Assembly (NCBI RefSeq): GCF_000174355.1
Contig: NZ_ACIS01000013.1
Coordinates: 1-38,245 of the forward strand
DNA length: 38,245 bases
DNA from: Pseudogulbenkiania ferrooxidans 2002
Lineage (GTDB): Bacteria > Pseudomonadota > Gammaproteobacteria > Burkholderiales > Chromobacteriaceae
Direction of reading: 5' to 3'
Shown here: positions 28,987 to 36,844 of the stretch, one piece after another
Layout: each line of letters opens with the position of its first letter
Numbering within the stretch: position 1 is the first letter of the stretch
Translations under genes and position numbers: made by a program
The notes under the pieces: generated by a model
The model's database searches: none
The model's input: only the letters and a program-made list of their open reading frames with translations
Told to the model about the DNA's origin: nothing

Positions 28987-29475
28987 TTACAGATGGTAGA
29001 AATCCAGCACCGCATTGATGGTGTCGTTGAGCAGCAGCACGTGTTTCCGCACGATCTTCCAGCTCTCGCCCGCGGGGCGCAGCCGGTAGGTGACGCGGCC
29101 GAAGAAGTGCTCGGCGACGCCGTGGCGGCTGTAGAAGGTGGTCCAGTTGGCCTTCACCTCGAGCTGGCCGTCCGGGCGCTCGTCGATATGCACGTTGCTG
29201 ATCTGGTGCAGGGTGCGCGGCAGCGGCGTGGAGGCGGCCGACTTGCCGGTGCGCAGGCGGAACACGCGGTCTTCCAGCCCCGAGCGGTTGCGGTAATAGA
29301 TCAGCGACATGCCGCGCTTGGGGTCGGTGGTGTACTCGTGTTCGGAATCCCACTGCGGCACGTGGAATTCGCTGTCCTCGTCGAATAGATCGAGGTAGGC
29401 GTCCCAGTCCTGCGCGTCGCACAACTCGGCCTTGAGGTAGAGGAACTGTTCGATCGCATGTTGTCGTTGGCTCAT
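28987..29475 (-). CDS. antB: Anthranilate 1,2-dioxygenase, small subunit
   Basis: The beta subunit completes the alpha3-beta3 terminal oxygenase and has a mainly structural role. The 162-residue product has the family pattern YLDLFDEDSEFHVPQWDSEH, YRNRSGLEDRVFRLRTGKSA and HFFGRVTYRLRP. It starts three bases after antA with an AGGAGA site inside the end of antA, and ends 16 bases before antC. Confidence 0.93.
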   Translation of the reverse strand: MSQRQHAIEQFLYLKAELCDAQDWDAYLDLFDEDSEFHVPQWDSEHEYTTDPKRGMSLIYYRNRSGLEDRVFRLRTGKSAASTPLPRTLHQISNVHIDERPDGQLEVKANWTTFYSRHGVAEHFFGRVTYRLRPAGESWKIVRKHVLLLNDTINAVLDFYHL

Positions 29476-29478
29476 GGC

Positions 29479-30867
29479 TCAAATCTCCTTGCTGTCGTTG
29501 CACTTCTGCTGCAGGCCCTTGAGCAGGAACTCGCGCCAGGCGCCGTGCTGGTTGACGTACAGGCCCTCGTGGGTCAGTTCGGTGCCGGTCAGCACCGGCT
29601 GGATGCCCAATAGCTCGCTGTTCGGCGTGGTGCCTTGCAGCCACTTGTGGTGGCCGCGCGAAATGTCGTTCCAGCGCTCCAGGCGGGCCTGGAAGCCACG
29701 CTGCTGTTCGCGGAATTCCACCAGGTCGTCCGGCGTGCCCATGCCGGAGACGTTGAAGAAATCCTCGAACTGGCGGATGCGGTTTTCGCGGTCCTGGTTC
29801 GATTCGCCCTTCACGCCGATGCACTGACTGACGATCTCGGTCTTGTTCCAGGCCACCGGGCGCACGATGCGCAGCTGCGAGCTGATCTGGTCCATGAAAA
29901 ACAGGCTGGGGTAGATGTTGAGGTTGCGCAGGCGGTGCATCATCCACTCCGCCTTGGCTTGGCCGTGTTCCTCCACCAGGCGCGGCATCACGCTGGCGTA
30001 GCCGGGGCGCACCGCCGGGTTGGGCATGTCGCTGAACAGCACGCTGTGGCCGTTCCGGAACGAGAACCAGCCGTCGTCGGTTTCGGCGTCGCCGGCACCG
30101 AGCTTGCTGTAATCGAGCGTGCCGCTGCCGGCCTCGCCTTTTTGCGCGTTGGCGTCCTGGCGGTGCTGCACCGTGGCCACGTAGTTGTAGTGCACGGTGC
30201 TGACGTGGTAGCCGTCCAGGCCGTTCTCGTTCTGCAGCTTCCAGTTGCCGTCGAAGGTGTAGGTGGATTTGCCCGGCAGCACTTCCAGTTCGCCGGTGGG
30301 GGACTGCGCCACCATCATGTCGAAGAAGACGCGCGCATCGCCCAGGTAGTCTTCCAGCGTGTCGCGGCCGTTGGCGTCCAGGCTGATGAAGACGAAGCCC
30401 TTGTAGCTCTCGATGCGCGCCTTCTTCAGGCCGCGCGTGGATTTGTCGAAGTCCTCGCCGTATTCGCCCGGCGCCTTCACCTTCAGCAGGCGGCCGTCGT
30501 TCTTGTAGCACCAGGCGTGGAACGGGCAGGTGAAGGTGGATTGATTGCCCTTGCTCAGGCGCGTCAGCGTGGCACCGCGGTGCTGACAGGCGTTGATCAT
30601 GGCGTTCAGTCCGCCGTTGCCGTCGCGTGTCACGATCATCGGCATGCGGCCGGCGCGCAGGGTGATGAAGTCGTGCGGGTTGGGGATTTCGCTTTCGTGG
30701 CAAGCGTAGATCCAGTTCTTCTCGAAGATGAATTCCATCTCCAGTTCGAACAGTTCCGGTTCGGTAAACATCTCGCGCGCCATCCGGTACACGCCTTCCG
30801 CGGGTCGGAAGTCCAGACAGCCGCCGATGAATTCTTGCCATTGCGATGGGGTTTTTGCCGTGCTCAT
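29479..30867 (-). CDS. antA: Anthranilate 1,2-dioxygenase, large subunit
   Basis: AntA is the catalytic alpha subunit that dihydroxylates anthranilate; the product loses CO2 and ammonia to give catechol. Of 462 residues, the Rieske centre uses C94-x-H96 and C114-xx-H117 (CQHRGA, CPFHAWCYK). The mononuclear iron site has D218, H221 and H226 (LDGYHVSTVHYNY), with a later aspartate. IYACHESEIPN, FHAWCYKNDGRLLKVKAPGE and WKLQNENGLDGYHVSTVHYN are features I associate with AntA; BenA usually reads FHGWTF and LAHESQIP. The ATG at 30867, with AGGAGGAG upstream, is preferred to the TTG two codons earlier. Confidence 0.93.
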   Translation of the reverse strand: MSTAKTPSQWQEFIGGCLDFRPAEGVYRMAREMFTEPELFELEMEFIFEKNWIYACHESEIPNPHDFITLRAGRMPMIVTRDGNGGLNAMINACQHRGATLTRLSKGNQSTFTCPFHAWCYKNDGRLLKVKAPGEYGEDFDKSTRGLKKARIESYKGFVFISLDANGRDTLEDYLGDARVFFDMMVAQSPTGELEVLPGKSTYTFDGNWKLQNENGLDGYHVSTVHYNYVATVQHRQDANAQKGEAGSGTLDYSKLGAGDAETDDGWFSFRNGHSVLFSDMPNPAVRPGYASVMPRLVEEHGQAKAEWMMHRLRNLNIYPSLFFMDQISSQLRIVRPVAWNKTEIVSQCIGVKGESNQDRENRIRQFEDFFNVSGMGTPDDLVEFREQQRGFQARLERWNDISRGHHKWLQGTTPNSELLGIQPVLTGTELTHEGLYVNQHGAWREFLLKGLQQKCNDSKEI

Positions 30868-30920
30868 GATCAATTCTCCTCCTGCCTTGTGATGGTCTTT
30901 TAATCACGCTAAGACCACGG

Positions 30921-30977
30921 CGATTGAATACCTGATCGGGGGTCGGGGCTATCCGGCTACTTGGCGTTCGCTATCCG
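30921..30977 (-). promoter_or_regulatory. Activator site and promoter for antABC (left arm of inverted pair)
   Basis: Read on the minus strand, this arm has CGGATAGC, 14 bases ending AGTAGC, then CGGATAGC again; the two GGATA cores (complements of 30972-30976 and 30950-30954) are 22 bp apart. After 17 more bases comes GGTATTCAATCG (30932-30921), a possible -10 block, about 55-60 bases before the antA ATG. Direct repeats about two helical turns apart are usual for AraC/XylS-type activators, so AntR is the likely binder. Confidence 0.65.
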
Positions 30978-31121
30978 TTTTTTTGGGCCGTCCTGTCGTC
31001 CTCCCCTCCTTGAGCGCTTCCGGTGCGTGTTCATGCCATCCGGGATGGTAGCCCCGTCGCTGTCCGCGCCGCACGGGCGCGTCGTTTGTCCTTCTCCTCT
31101 TCGCCGTCGCCCGCAAAAAAA

Positions 31122-31179
31122 GCGGATAGCCATTGACCAGTAGCCGGATAGCTCCCCGGCGCCAACGGGTATTCAATCG
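31122..31179 (+). promoter_or_regulatory. Activator site facing catBCA (right arm of inverted pair)
   Basis: This is an inverted copy of the antA element. GGATA cores at 31124-31128 and 31146-31150 are 22 bp apart and share AGTAGCCGGATAGC with the left arm. GGTATTCAATCG follows at 31168-31179 after the same 17-base gap. By hand the arms match at 43 of 57 positions, with the repeats and the last block almost perfect. It points toward catB and lies about 200 bases upstream of it. Confidence 0.62.
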
Positions 31180-31274
31180 TCTCCAGCCAGAGCGCACCTC
31201 GCAACGGCCCGCGCCGGGCTTTGCTACGGGGTAGCGGGCGGAAGCGCAGGGCAGACGGGTTGATCGCCAAATGG

Positions 31275-31289
31275 ATACCTTCCAGGTAT
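31275..31289. promoter_or_regulatory. CatR/CatM/BenM-type operator upstream of catB
   Basis: ATAC-CTTCCAG-GTAT, inside the perfect repeat GATACC/GGTATC (31274-31290), matches the ATAC-N7-GTAT pattern known for muconate-responsive LysR regulators of cat and ben genes. It lies 93 bases before the catB ATG. A weak TTGGAT (31311-31316) and TAATAA (31332-31337) downstream could be the controlled promoter. No LysR gene is in the window. Confidence 0.6.
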
Positions 31290-31382
31290 CGGTCTGATGC
31301 TAAAACAGTATTGGATGGTGAAAAAATAACCTAATAAGCTGCTGTTTCAGTTGGTAATTTTAGCGATTGATACTTTAAAGAC

Positions 31383-32489
31383 ATGATCAGATCCATCGAG
31401 ACCATCCTGGTCGATGTGCCCACCATCCGCCCGCACAAGTTGTCGGTGGCCACCATGAACACCCAGACCCTGGTGCTGGTGCGCGTGCAGTGCGAAGACG
31501 GGATCGAGGGCTGGGGCGAGGCGACCACCATCGGCGGCCTGAACTACGGCGACGAGAGTCCCGAGAGCGTCAAGGTCAACATCGACACGCACATCGCCCC
31601 GCTGCTGATCGGTCAGGAGGCGCGCAACGTCGCCGCGACGATGGCGCGGGTGCGCAAGGTCATCCAGGGCAACCGCTTCGCCAAGTGCGCGCTGGAAACC
31701 GCGCTGCTGGACGCCCAGGCGCGCCGCCTCGGCATCCCGCTGTCCGAACTCCTGGGCGGCCGCCTGCGCGACGCGCTGCCGGTGGCCTGGACCCTGGCCA
31801 GCGGCGACACCGCCCGCGACATCGCCGAAGCCGAGAGCATGCTCGAGCAGCGCCGCCACCGCATCTTCAAGCTCAAGATCGGCCTGCGCCCGGTGGTCGA
31901 CGACGTCAAGCACGTGCTCGCCATCAAGAAGGCGCTCGGCGACGCGGTGAGCGTACGCGTCGACGTCAACCAGGCCTGGAGCGAGCTCGACGCCGTCAAC
32001 GGCATCGCCGCGCTGCAGGACGGCGGCGTCGACCTGATCGAACAGCCGGTGCGCGCCGAGAACCGCGCCGGGCTGGCCCGCCTGGCGCGCCAGTTCGCCG
32101 TGCCGGTGATGGCCGACGAAGCGCTGCACGGCCCGCTCAGCGCCTTCGAGTTCGCCAAGGACGCCGACGCCGACGTGTTCGCGGTCAAGATCGCCCAGTC
32201 TGGCGGCCTGATCCCGGCCAAGCAGGTGGCCGATATCGCCCAGCTCGCCGGCATCGGCCTGTACGGCGGCACCATGCTGGAAGGCGCGGTCGGCACCGCC
32301 GCCTCGGCCCACGTCTTCGCCACCTTCGGCGAGCTCGCCTTCGGCACCGAACTGTTCGGCCCGCTGCTGCTGACCGAGGAAATCCTCGTCGAGCCGCTGC
32401 AGTACCGGGATTTCATGCTGCAGGTGCCGACCGGACCGGGCCTGGGCATCCAGATCGACAGGGACAAGCTGGCCACCCTGCGCCGCTAG
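31383..32489 (+). CDS. catB: Muconate cycloisomerase
   Basis: CatB converts cis,cis-muconate to (+)-muconolactone in the ortho-cleavage branch of the 3-oxoadipate pathway. The 368-residue product is an enolase-superfamily enzyme. The KxK motif is K163-L-K165, the metal ligands are D194, E220 and D245 (DVNQAW, LIEQPV, MADEAL), and the second base is K269 (AVKIAQSGG). The N-terminal capping region with GLNYGDESPESV is present. The ribosome site is weak (TAAAG). It is the first gene of catBCA and divergent from antABC. Confidence 0.96.
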   Translation: MIRSIETILVDVPTIRPHKLSVATMNTQTLVLVRVQCEDGIEGWGEATTIGGLNYGDESPESVKVNIDTHIAPLLIGQEARNVAATMARVRKVIQGNRFAKCALETALLDAQARRLGIPLSELLGGRLRDALPVAWTLASGDTARDIAEAESMLEQRRHRIFKLKIGLRPVVDDVKHVLAIKKALGDAVSVRVDVNQAWSELDAVNGIAALQDGGVDLIEQPVRAENRAGLARLARQFAVPVMADEALHGPLSAFEFAKDADADVFAVKIAQSGGLIPAKQVADIAQLAGIGLYGGTMLEGAVGTAASAHVFATFGELAFGTELFGPLLLTEEILVEPLQYRDFMLQVPTGPGLGIQIDRDKLATLRR

Positions 32490-32499
32490 CGCCGCCAAT

Positions 32500-32589
32500 A
32501 AAACCCTATCGGCGTTGTTGCGCGGCCTGGCCGTACGACGAGTACTGTCTGCGGCCGCGCGCCTAGCCGATACCGCTTCGCTGGGTTTT
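32500..32589. repeat. Imperfect 90-bp palindromic element between catB and catC
   Basis: Nested complementary arms are visible: AAAACCC (32500-32506) with GGGTTTT (32583-32589), TATCGGC (32507-32513) with GCCGATA (32566-32572), GCGCGGCC (32520-32527) with GGCCGCGC (32553-32560), and GTAC (32533-32536) with GTAC (32542-32545). The whole can fold into one long interrupted hairpin. It resembles dispersed intergenic palindromes (REP- or MITE-like) and fills most of the 137-base catB-catC gap. Confidence 0.6.
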
Positions 32590-32626
32590 CTTGGTGGCTT
32601 TGAATCAACTCATTGAGGAGCAATTC

Positions 32627-32917
32627 ATGCTGTTTCACGTAAGGATGGAAGTGAATCTGCCGCCCGCGATGCCGGCCGCCGAGGCCGCCGCACTGAAGCA
32701 AGTCGAGAAGGAACAGGCGCAGGCGCTGCAGCGCGCCGGCAAGTGGCGCCACCTGTGGCGCGTCGCCGGGCAGTACGCCAACGTCAGCCTGTTCGACGTC
32801 GAGAGCGTGGACGAACTGCACCAGCTGGTATCGACCCTGCCGCTGTTCCCGTACATGACGATCGAGGTCACGCCGCTGTGCCGCCACCCCTCGTCGATCC
32901 GCGACGACGACCGCTAA
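32627..32917 (+). CDS. catC: Muconolactone delta-isomerase
   Basis: CatC isomerises muconolactone to 3-oxoadipate enol-lactone. The 96-residue product starts MLFHVRMEVNLPPAMP, with the family's ferredoxin-like decamer fold features GKWRHLWRVAGQYANVSLFD and LFPYMTIEVTPLCRHPSSI. The ATG at 32627 follows a TGAGGAG site and gives the standard N-terminus; an upstream GTG-initiated extension of 12 codons is not supported. Confidence 0.95.
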   Translation: MLFHVRMEVNLPPAMPAAEAAALKQVEKEQAQALQRAGKWRHLWRVAGQYANVSLFDVESVDELHQLVSTLPLFPYMTIEVTPLCRHPSSIRDDDR

Positions 32918-32958
32918 GCCCCGAACCCCCACCCATTCAGCCCGAGACAAGGCCGTGA

Positions 32959-32997
32959 AATGCGTTCGGCCGGTTGAACGGAATGCCACAACGCATT
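32959..32997. repeat. Inverted repeat upstream of catA
   Basis: AATGCGTT (32959-32966) and AACGCATT (32990-32997) are perfect complements 23 bases apart, in the 110-base catC-catA gap and 30 bases before catA. A hairpin in the polycistronic mRNA is the simplest reading. Confidence 0.4.
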
Positions 32998-33027
32998 GGC
33001 ACGACGATATAAATGAGGAGTAGAGAC

Positions 33028-33948
33028 ATGACACACGCAGAAATCGACGCCCTGGTAAAAAGCTTCCTGGTCGACACCGCCACCGGCGAAGTCAACCCGC
33101 GCGTGCAGCAGATCGCGGTGCGCCTGACCAGCGACCTGTTCAAGGCCATCGAAGACCTCGACCTCAGCCCGAGCGAAGTCTGGAAAGGCCTGGAGTACTT
33201 CGCCGAAGCCGGCGCCACCCACGAACTGGGGCTGCTGGCCGCCGGCCTGGGCCTGGAGCGCTTCGTCGACATCCGCATGGACGAGGCCGAAGCCAAAGCC
33301 GGCCTCACCGGCGGCACCCCGCGCACCATCGAAGGCCCGCTCTACGTCGCTGGCGCGCCGAAGTCGGAAGGCTTCGCCCGCATGGACGACGGCAGCGAGG
33401 TGGAGCAGGGCGAAGTGCTGTTCATGCAGGGCACCGTGTACGACGCCGACGGCAAGCCGCTGCCGGGCGCCCAGGTCGAAGCGTGGCATGCCAACCTGAT
33501 GGGCAACTACTCGTTCTTCGACAAGAGCCAGTCGGACTTCAACCTGCGCCGCACCATCGTCACCGACGCCAACGGCCGCTACCAGTTCCGCAGCATCATG
33601 CCGATGGGCTACGGCTGTCCGCCGCAAGGCACCACCCAGCGCCTGTTGAACCTGCTCGGCCGCCACGGCCGCCGTCCGGCGCACATTCACTTCTTCGTGA
33701 CCGCCGCCGGCCACCGCAAGCTGACCACGCAGATCAACATCGACGGTGACGACTACCTGTGGGACGACTTCGCCTTCGCCAGCCGCGAGGGTCTGGTGCC
33801 GGCGGTGAACCGCATCACCGACGCGGCCGAGATCGACAGGAAGGGCCTGCAGAAGCCGTTCGCCTCGATCGACTTCGACTTCCGCCTCAACGGCGAAACC
33901 GCGGCCGCGCCGACGACCGAAGTCGAACGCAAACGCGCCAGCGCCTGA
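33028..33948 (+). CDS. catA: Catechol 1,2-dioxygenase
   Basis: CatA is an intradiol dioxygenase that cleaves catechol to cis,cis-muconate with non-heme Fe(III). The 306-residue product has the N-terminal dimerisation helices and a catalytic barrel with iron ligands Y161 (GNYSFFDK), Y195 (GYGCPPQG), H219 and H221 (RPAHIHFFV). The ATG at 33028 has a GAGGAG site and is preferred to an ATG five codons upstream. It is the last gene of catBCA; the order B-C-A matches Pseudomonas and Acinetobacter clusters. Confidence 0.96.
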   Translation: MTHAEIDALVKSFLVDTATGEVNPRVQQIAVRLTSDLFKAIEDLDLSPSEVWKGLEYFAEAGATHELGLLAAGLGLERFVDIRMDEAEAKAGLTGGTPRTIEGPLYVAGAPKSEGFARMDDGSEVEQGEVLFMQGTVYDADGKPLPGAQVEAWHANLMGNYSFFDKSQSDFNLRRTIVTDANGRYQFRSIMPMGYGCPPQGTTQRLLNLLGRHGRRPAHIHFFVTAAGHRKLTTQINIDGDDYLWDDFAFASREGLVPAVNRITDAAEIDRKGLQKPFASIDFDFRLNGETAAAPTTEVERKRASA

Positions 33949-33966
33949 AGCGGGCGGGCGAAGAGC

Positions 33967-34000
33967 AACCGGGTGGTTCGTCAGAGCCCCCCGGTTTTTT
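33967..34000 (+). terminator. Terminator after catA
   Basis: AACCGGG (33967-33973) pairs with CCCGGTT (33990-33996) around a 16-base loop, and six T end at 34000. It separates catBCA from the chemoreceptor gene. Confidence 0.65.
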
Positions 34001-34093
34001 GCCGTCGCCAACCCGGCTGGCCGGATCGGCTTATCCGAACCGGCCGGCACGGCACCCGCGCGGGTCCTTTTCCCGAACACCTAGTGGTACAGC

Positions 34094-35680
34094 ATGCGAA
34101 ACAATCTGCCGATCACCGATCACGAAGTGGCGCTCGATCCCCGATGCCCGATCGTGACGAAAACCGATCTACAGGGAAAAATCCTGTACGCCAACCCGGA
34201 GTTCATGCGCATCAGCGGCTTCGCCGAGGAGGAGCTGCTGGGCCAGGACCACAATATCGTCCGGCACCCCGCCATGCCGGTGCAGGCGTTCGCCGATCTG
34301 TGGGCAACCATCCGGCGCGGCCAGACCTGGCAGGGCCTGGTGAAGAACCGCCGCAAGGACGGCGGCTTTTATTGGGTCAAGGCCCACGTCTCGCCGCTGC
34401 ACGAGCAGGGGCGGCATGTCGGCTACATGTCGGTGCGCACGGCGCCGAGCGCGCTGGAAAAGCAGCAGGCCGAGCAGTTGTACCGCGCGCTCGAACGCGG
34501 AGCGGCGGCGTTTCCTGCCACGCCGCCGCTGCAGGCCCGCGCGCTGTCGTTCTGGCTAGCGGCGGCGCTGCTGGTGATGATGGCTGGCGTGCTGGGCGGC
34601 CTGTGGCTCGATCGTTCTCTGGCGCTGGCGCTCAATCTGGCGAGCATCACGCTGGCGGGCGGACTGCTGTTCTACGCGCTGCGGCAAGCCCGGCGCTCCG
34701 GCCGTCTCGTGCTGGCGGCCCTGACCCAGTGGCGGGAGGGGCGCCTCGATCAGTCCGTTGTCCCGAGCGGCCCACGCGAGTTCCAGTACATGTTCGCCGC
34801 GCTCGAGTCCACCCGGCTCCATCTGCAGGCGGTGGTGTCGGACGTGGTGGCGGTCAACCATCGCATCGACCGCACCTCGACCCATATCGAAACGGAAACC
34901 CAGCAGCTCTACCAGCAGAACACCCAGATCGCGCAAGGGGTGGCGCAGATCGCCGCCGCCATGGAGCAGCTGGCGGTATCGATCCAGGAAATTTCCACCA
35001 TGACGCAAGAGGGCTCGGCGCACGCCAAGCGCAGCAGGGCGCTGGTGGCGGCGGGCAACCGTTTCATCGACGAATCGAAGTCGGCGATGGACGAGGCCGC
35101 CGGTGGCGCCTCAACGACCAATGCCGCGGTGCAGGAGCTGGAGGGCATTTCGGAGGACATCGGCTCGATCACCGACATCATCCAGAGCATCGCCCAGCAG
35201 ACCAATCTGCTCGCCCTCAACGCCGCCATCGAGGCCGCGCGCGCCGGCGAGCAGGGACGCGGCTTTGCCGTGGTGGCCGACAAGGTGAGACAGTTGGCCG
35301 AAAACACCGCCGACAACACCGTCAACATCCGCGCCTCCATCGCACTCCTGAAAGAGAAAATCGCGCACATCATCGACGGCCGCCAGGCTGTCGGCGTCTG
35401 CATCAAGCGGGTGCAGCACAACATCCAGCAAACCGTCGACAGCCTGCAGCAGATCGATCAGGCCAGTGCCGGGCTGGAAACGGTCACCGCGGCCATCGCC
35501 AACTCGCTGCAACAGCAATCCAGCGCCTCGGCGGAGGTCGCGCAGAGCATGGAAAGCCTGGGCGCCGCCTCCGAGCAAAGCACGGTGAACATCGTCAAGA
35601 ACCGCGAGATCGCCGCCGCCTTGCACGGCTTGTCCCGGGCGCTGATGAAATTGCTGGCCGACTTCGAGAAGAACCGATGA
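34094..35680 (+). CDS. Aer-like PAS chemoreceptor
   Basis: This is a methyl-accepting-type protein expected to sense redox or energy state from inside the cell. Of 528 residues, about 20-115 form a PAS domain with the Aer signature [19 protein letters not shown] and [10 protein letters not shown]. Two membrane helices at 153-171 and 175-195 have almost no periplasmic loop, as in Aer. The signalling domain has [20 protein letters not shown] and [20 protein letters not shown]; the usual VADEVR is VADKVR here. It follows catA after a terminator and overlaps the extended IclR frame, so energy taxis during aromatic growth is a reasonable guess. Confidence 0.9.
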   Translation: MRNNLPITDHEVALDPRCPIVTKTDLQGKILYANPEFMRISGFAEEELLGQDHNIVRHPAMPVQAFADLWATIRRGQTWQGLVKNRRKDGGFYWVKAHVSPLHEQGRHVGYMSVRTAPSALEKQQAEQLYRALERGAAAFPATPPLQARALSFWLAAALLVMMAGVLGGLWLDRSLALALNLASITLAGGLLFYALRQARRSGRLVLAALTQWREGRLDQSVVPSGPREFQYMFAALESTRLHLQAVVSDVVAVNHRIDRTSTHIETETQQLYQQNTQIAQGVAQIAAAMEQLAVSIQEISTMTQEGSAHAKRSRALVAAGNRFIDESKSAMDEAAGGASTTNAAVQELEGISEDIGSITDIIQSIAQQTNLLALNAAIEAARAGEQGRGFAVVADKVRQLAENTADNTVNIRASIALLKEKIAHIIDGRQAVGVCIKRVQHNIQQTVDSLQQIDQASAGLETVTAAIANSLQQQSSASAEVAQSMESLGAASEQSTVNIVKNREIAAALHGLSRALMKLLADFEKNR

Positions 35681-35784
35681 GTGCCGCCGCCATGCCTTCG
35701 TCCAGGCCAGAAACAGCGGCGCCGGGGCGAGTTGAGCCGGGCGACGCCATGAATCGTGCCGCCGTTGGTGATGTGGGAGGCGAA

Positions 35785-36609
35785 ATGGCCGACAGCGCGC
35801 CGGGGCGGTCCGGGCCGGCGCGTCCGGACGCGCCCCGCGTTTTCCCTGAGCCGCCCGCCATGCACGATACCGATACGCCGTTCGAACGCGGCCTGGCGGT
35901 GATACAAGCCTTCGACCCGTGCGGCACGCCCTTGTCGGTGAGCGAGATCGGCCAGAAGACCGGCATACCGCGCGCGTCTGTCGCCCGCTGCCTGTATACC
36001 CTGCAGCAGCTCGGTTTCGTGCGCCCGAGCGCAGACAAGCGCTTCGCGCTGACGCCGAAAATCCTGACGCTGGGTTTCGATGCGTTTGCGTCCGTCCCGT
36101 TGCCGCGTGCCGCGCAGGCGGTGCTCAATCATCTGGCCGAGCTGACCGGCGAGAGCTGCATGCTGCTGGTGCCCGACCGGGGCGAGATGCTGTGTCTGGC
36201 CGAGGCCCCAGGCCATTTCTTCCACCACAGCCGCTTCGCCACGGGGGCGCGGGTGCCGATGACGTGCACCGCGTCGGGGCGGGTCATCCTGAGCGAGCTG
36301 GAGCCGGCGGCGCGGAATGCCCTGCTCGACGCCCCGCGACCACGCCACACCCCGCATACCGTGGTCGAGCGCCAGGCCCTGCAGCGGCTGCTGCCGGCGA
36401 TTCGCAGCCAAGGGTATGCCTGGTGCGACCAGGAGTTCGAGCTTGGCCTGTGTACCTTGTCGGTGCCGATCCGCGATGACCTCGACGCCGCCCGGGCCAC
36501 GCTCTGCCTGCACGTGCCGGCCTGCCGGGGGGCGGGGCACGAGCTGCCGCAGCGCTACCTGGAGCCGCTGCGCGAGGCGGCGTGGGAGCTGTCGCTGCTG
36601 CTGAAATAG
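35785..36609 (+). CDS. IclR-family regulator (PcaR/PobR-like)
   Basis: The 274-residue product has a winged helix-turn-helix at about 34-85 (FERGLAVIQAF, SVSEIGQKTGIPRASVARCL, YTLQQLGFV). The IclR effector-binding domain follows, with CTASGRVILSELEP, the GYAWCDQEFELGLCTLSVPI motif and an LCLHVP strand. The pattern is that of the PcaR/PobR/PcaU group that controls 3-oxoadipate-pathway genes. The ATG at 35785 has GGGAGG (35775-35780) in front. The frame is open further up to an ATG at 35677 that overlaps the chemoreceptor stop (ATGA) and would add 36 low-complexity residues; an ATG at 35860 is also possible. The target genes are not shown by the sequence. Confidence 0.85.
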   Translation: MADSAPGRSGPARPDAPRVFPEPPAMHDTDTPFERGLAVIQAFDPCGTPLSVSEIGQKTGIPRASVARCLYTLQQLGFVRPSADKRFALTPKILTLGFDAFASVPLPRAAQAVLNHLAELTGESCMLLVPDRGEMLCLAEAPGHFFHHSRFATGARVPMTCTASGRVILSELEPAARNALLDAPRPRHTPHTVVERQALQRLLPAIRSQGYAWCDQEFELGLCTLSVPIRDDLDAARATLCLHVPACRGAGHELPQRYLEPLREAAWELSLLLK

Positions 36610-36781
36610 GGGGGGCGCTGGTGGGCGCCTCCGCCGTCGCGGCGCCGACCACAGATCGAGTGCCTTGGCGCCAATGCGCGCCAGGCGGTGACGATGCCGA
36701 GAGGGGGGCCATTGCCCGGCGGCGGCGGGGCTGGTCGACTAAGATTCGGAAATCATCTTCAAGATGTCACATGCATGCTAC

Positions 36782-36810
36782 TTGTTTGAGGCAGCAATCT
36801 GACGTCTAAT
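36782..36810 (+). promoter_or_regulatory. Possible promoter for the terminal sensor gene
   Basis: TTGTTT (36782-36787) and TCTAAT (36805-36810) are separated by 17 bp, 34 bases before the ATG at 36845. The rest of the 235-base gap after the IclR gene shows a GC-rich 8-bp stem without T-run near 36610-36632 and nothing else recognisable. Confidence 0.4.
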
Positions 36811-36844
36811 CAGGTGACTCTCCCTCTTTTTCGTTGGCTGGCTA

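Noticed and set aside
27939-30867. Calling the oxygenase benABC (benzoate) or xylXYZ (toluate).
   Set aside because: benD is absent and the AntA segments fit anthranilate dioxygenase better. The BenABC family is close, so this remains the main alternative.
30949-31197. An 82-codon minus-strand frame in the antA-catB intergenic region.
   Set aside because: There is no ribosome site and no recognisable protein pattern, and it overlaps the paired regulatory repeats.
36610-36632. A terminator after the IclR gene.
   Set aside because: There is a GC-rich stem with one wobble pair but no T-run, so termination cannot be supported.
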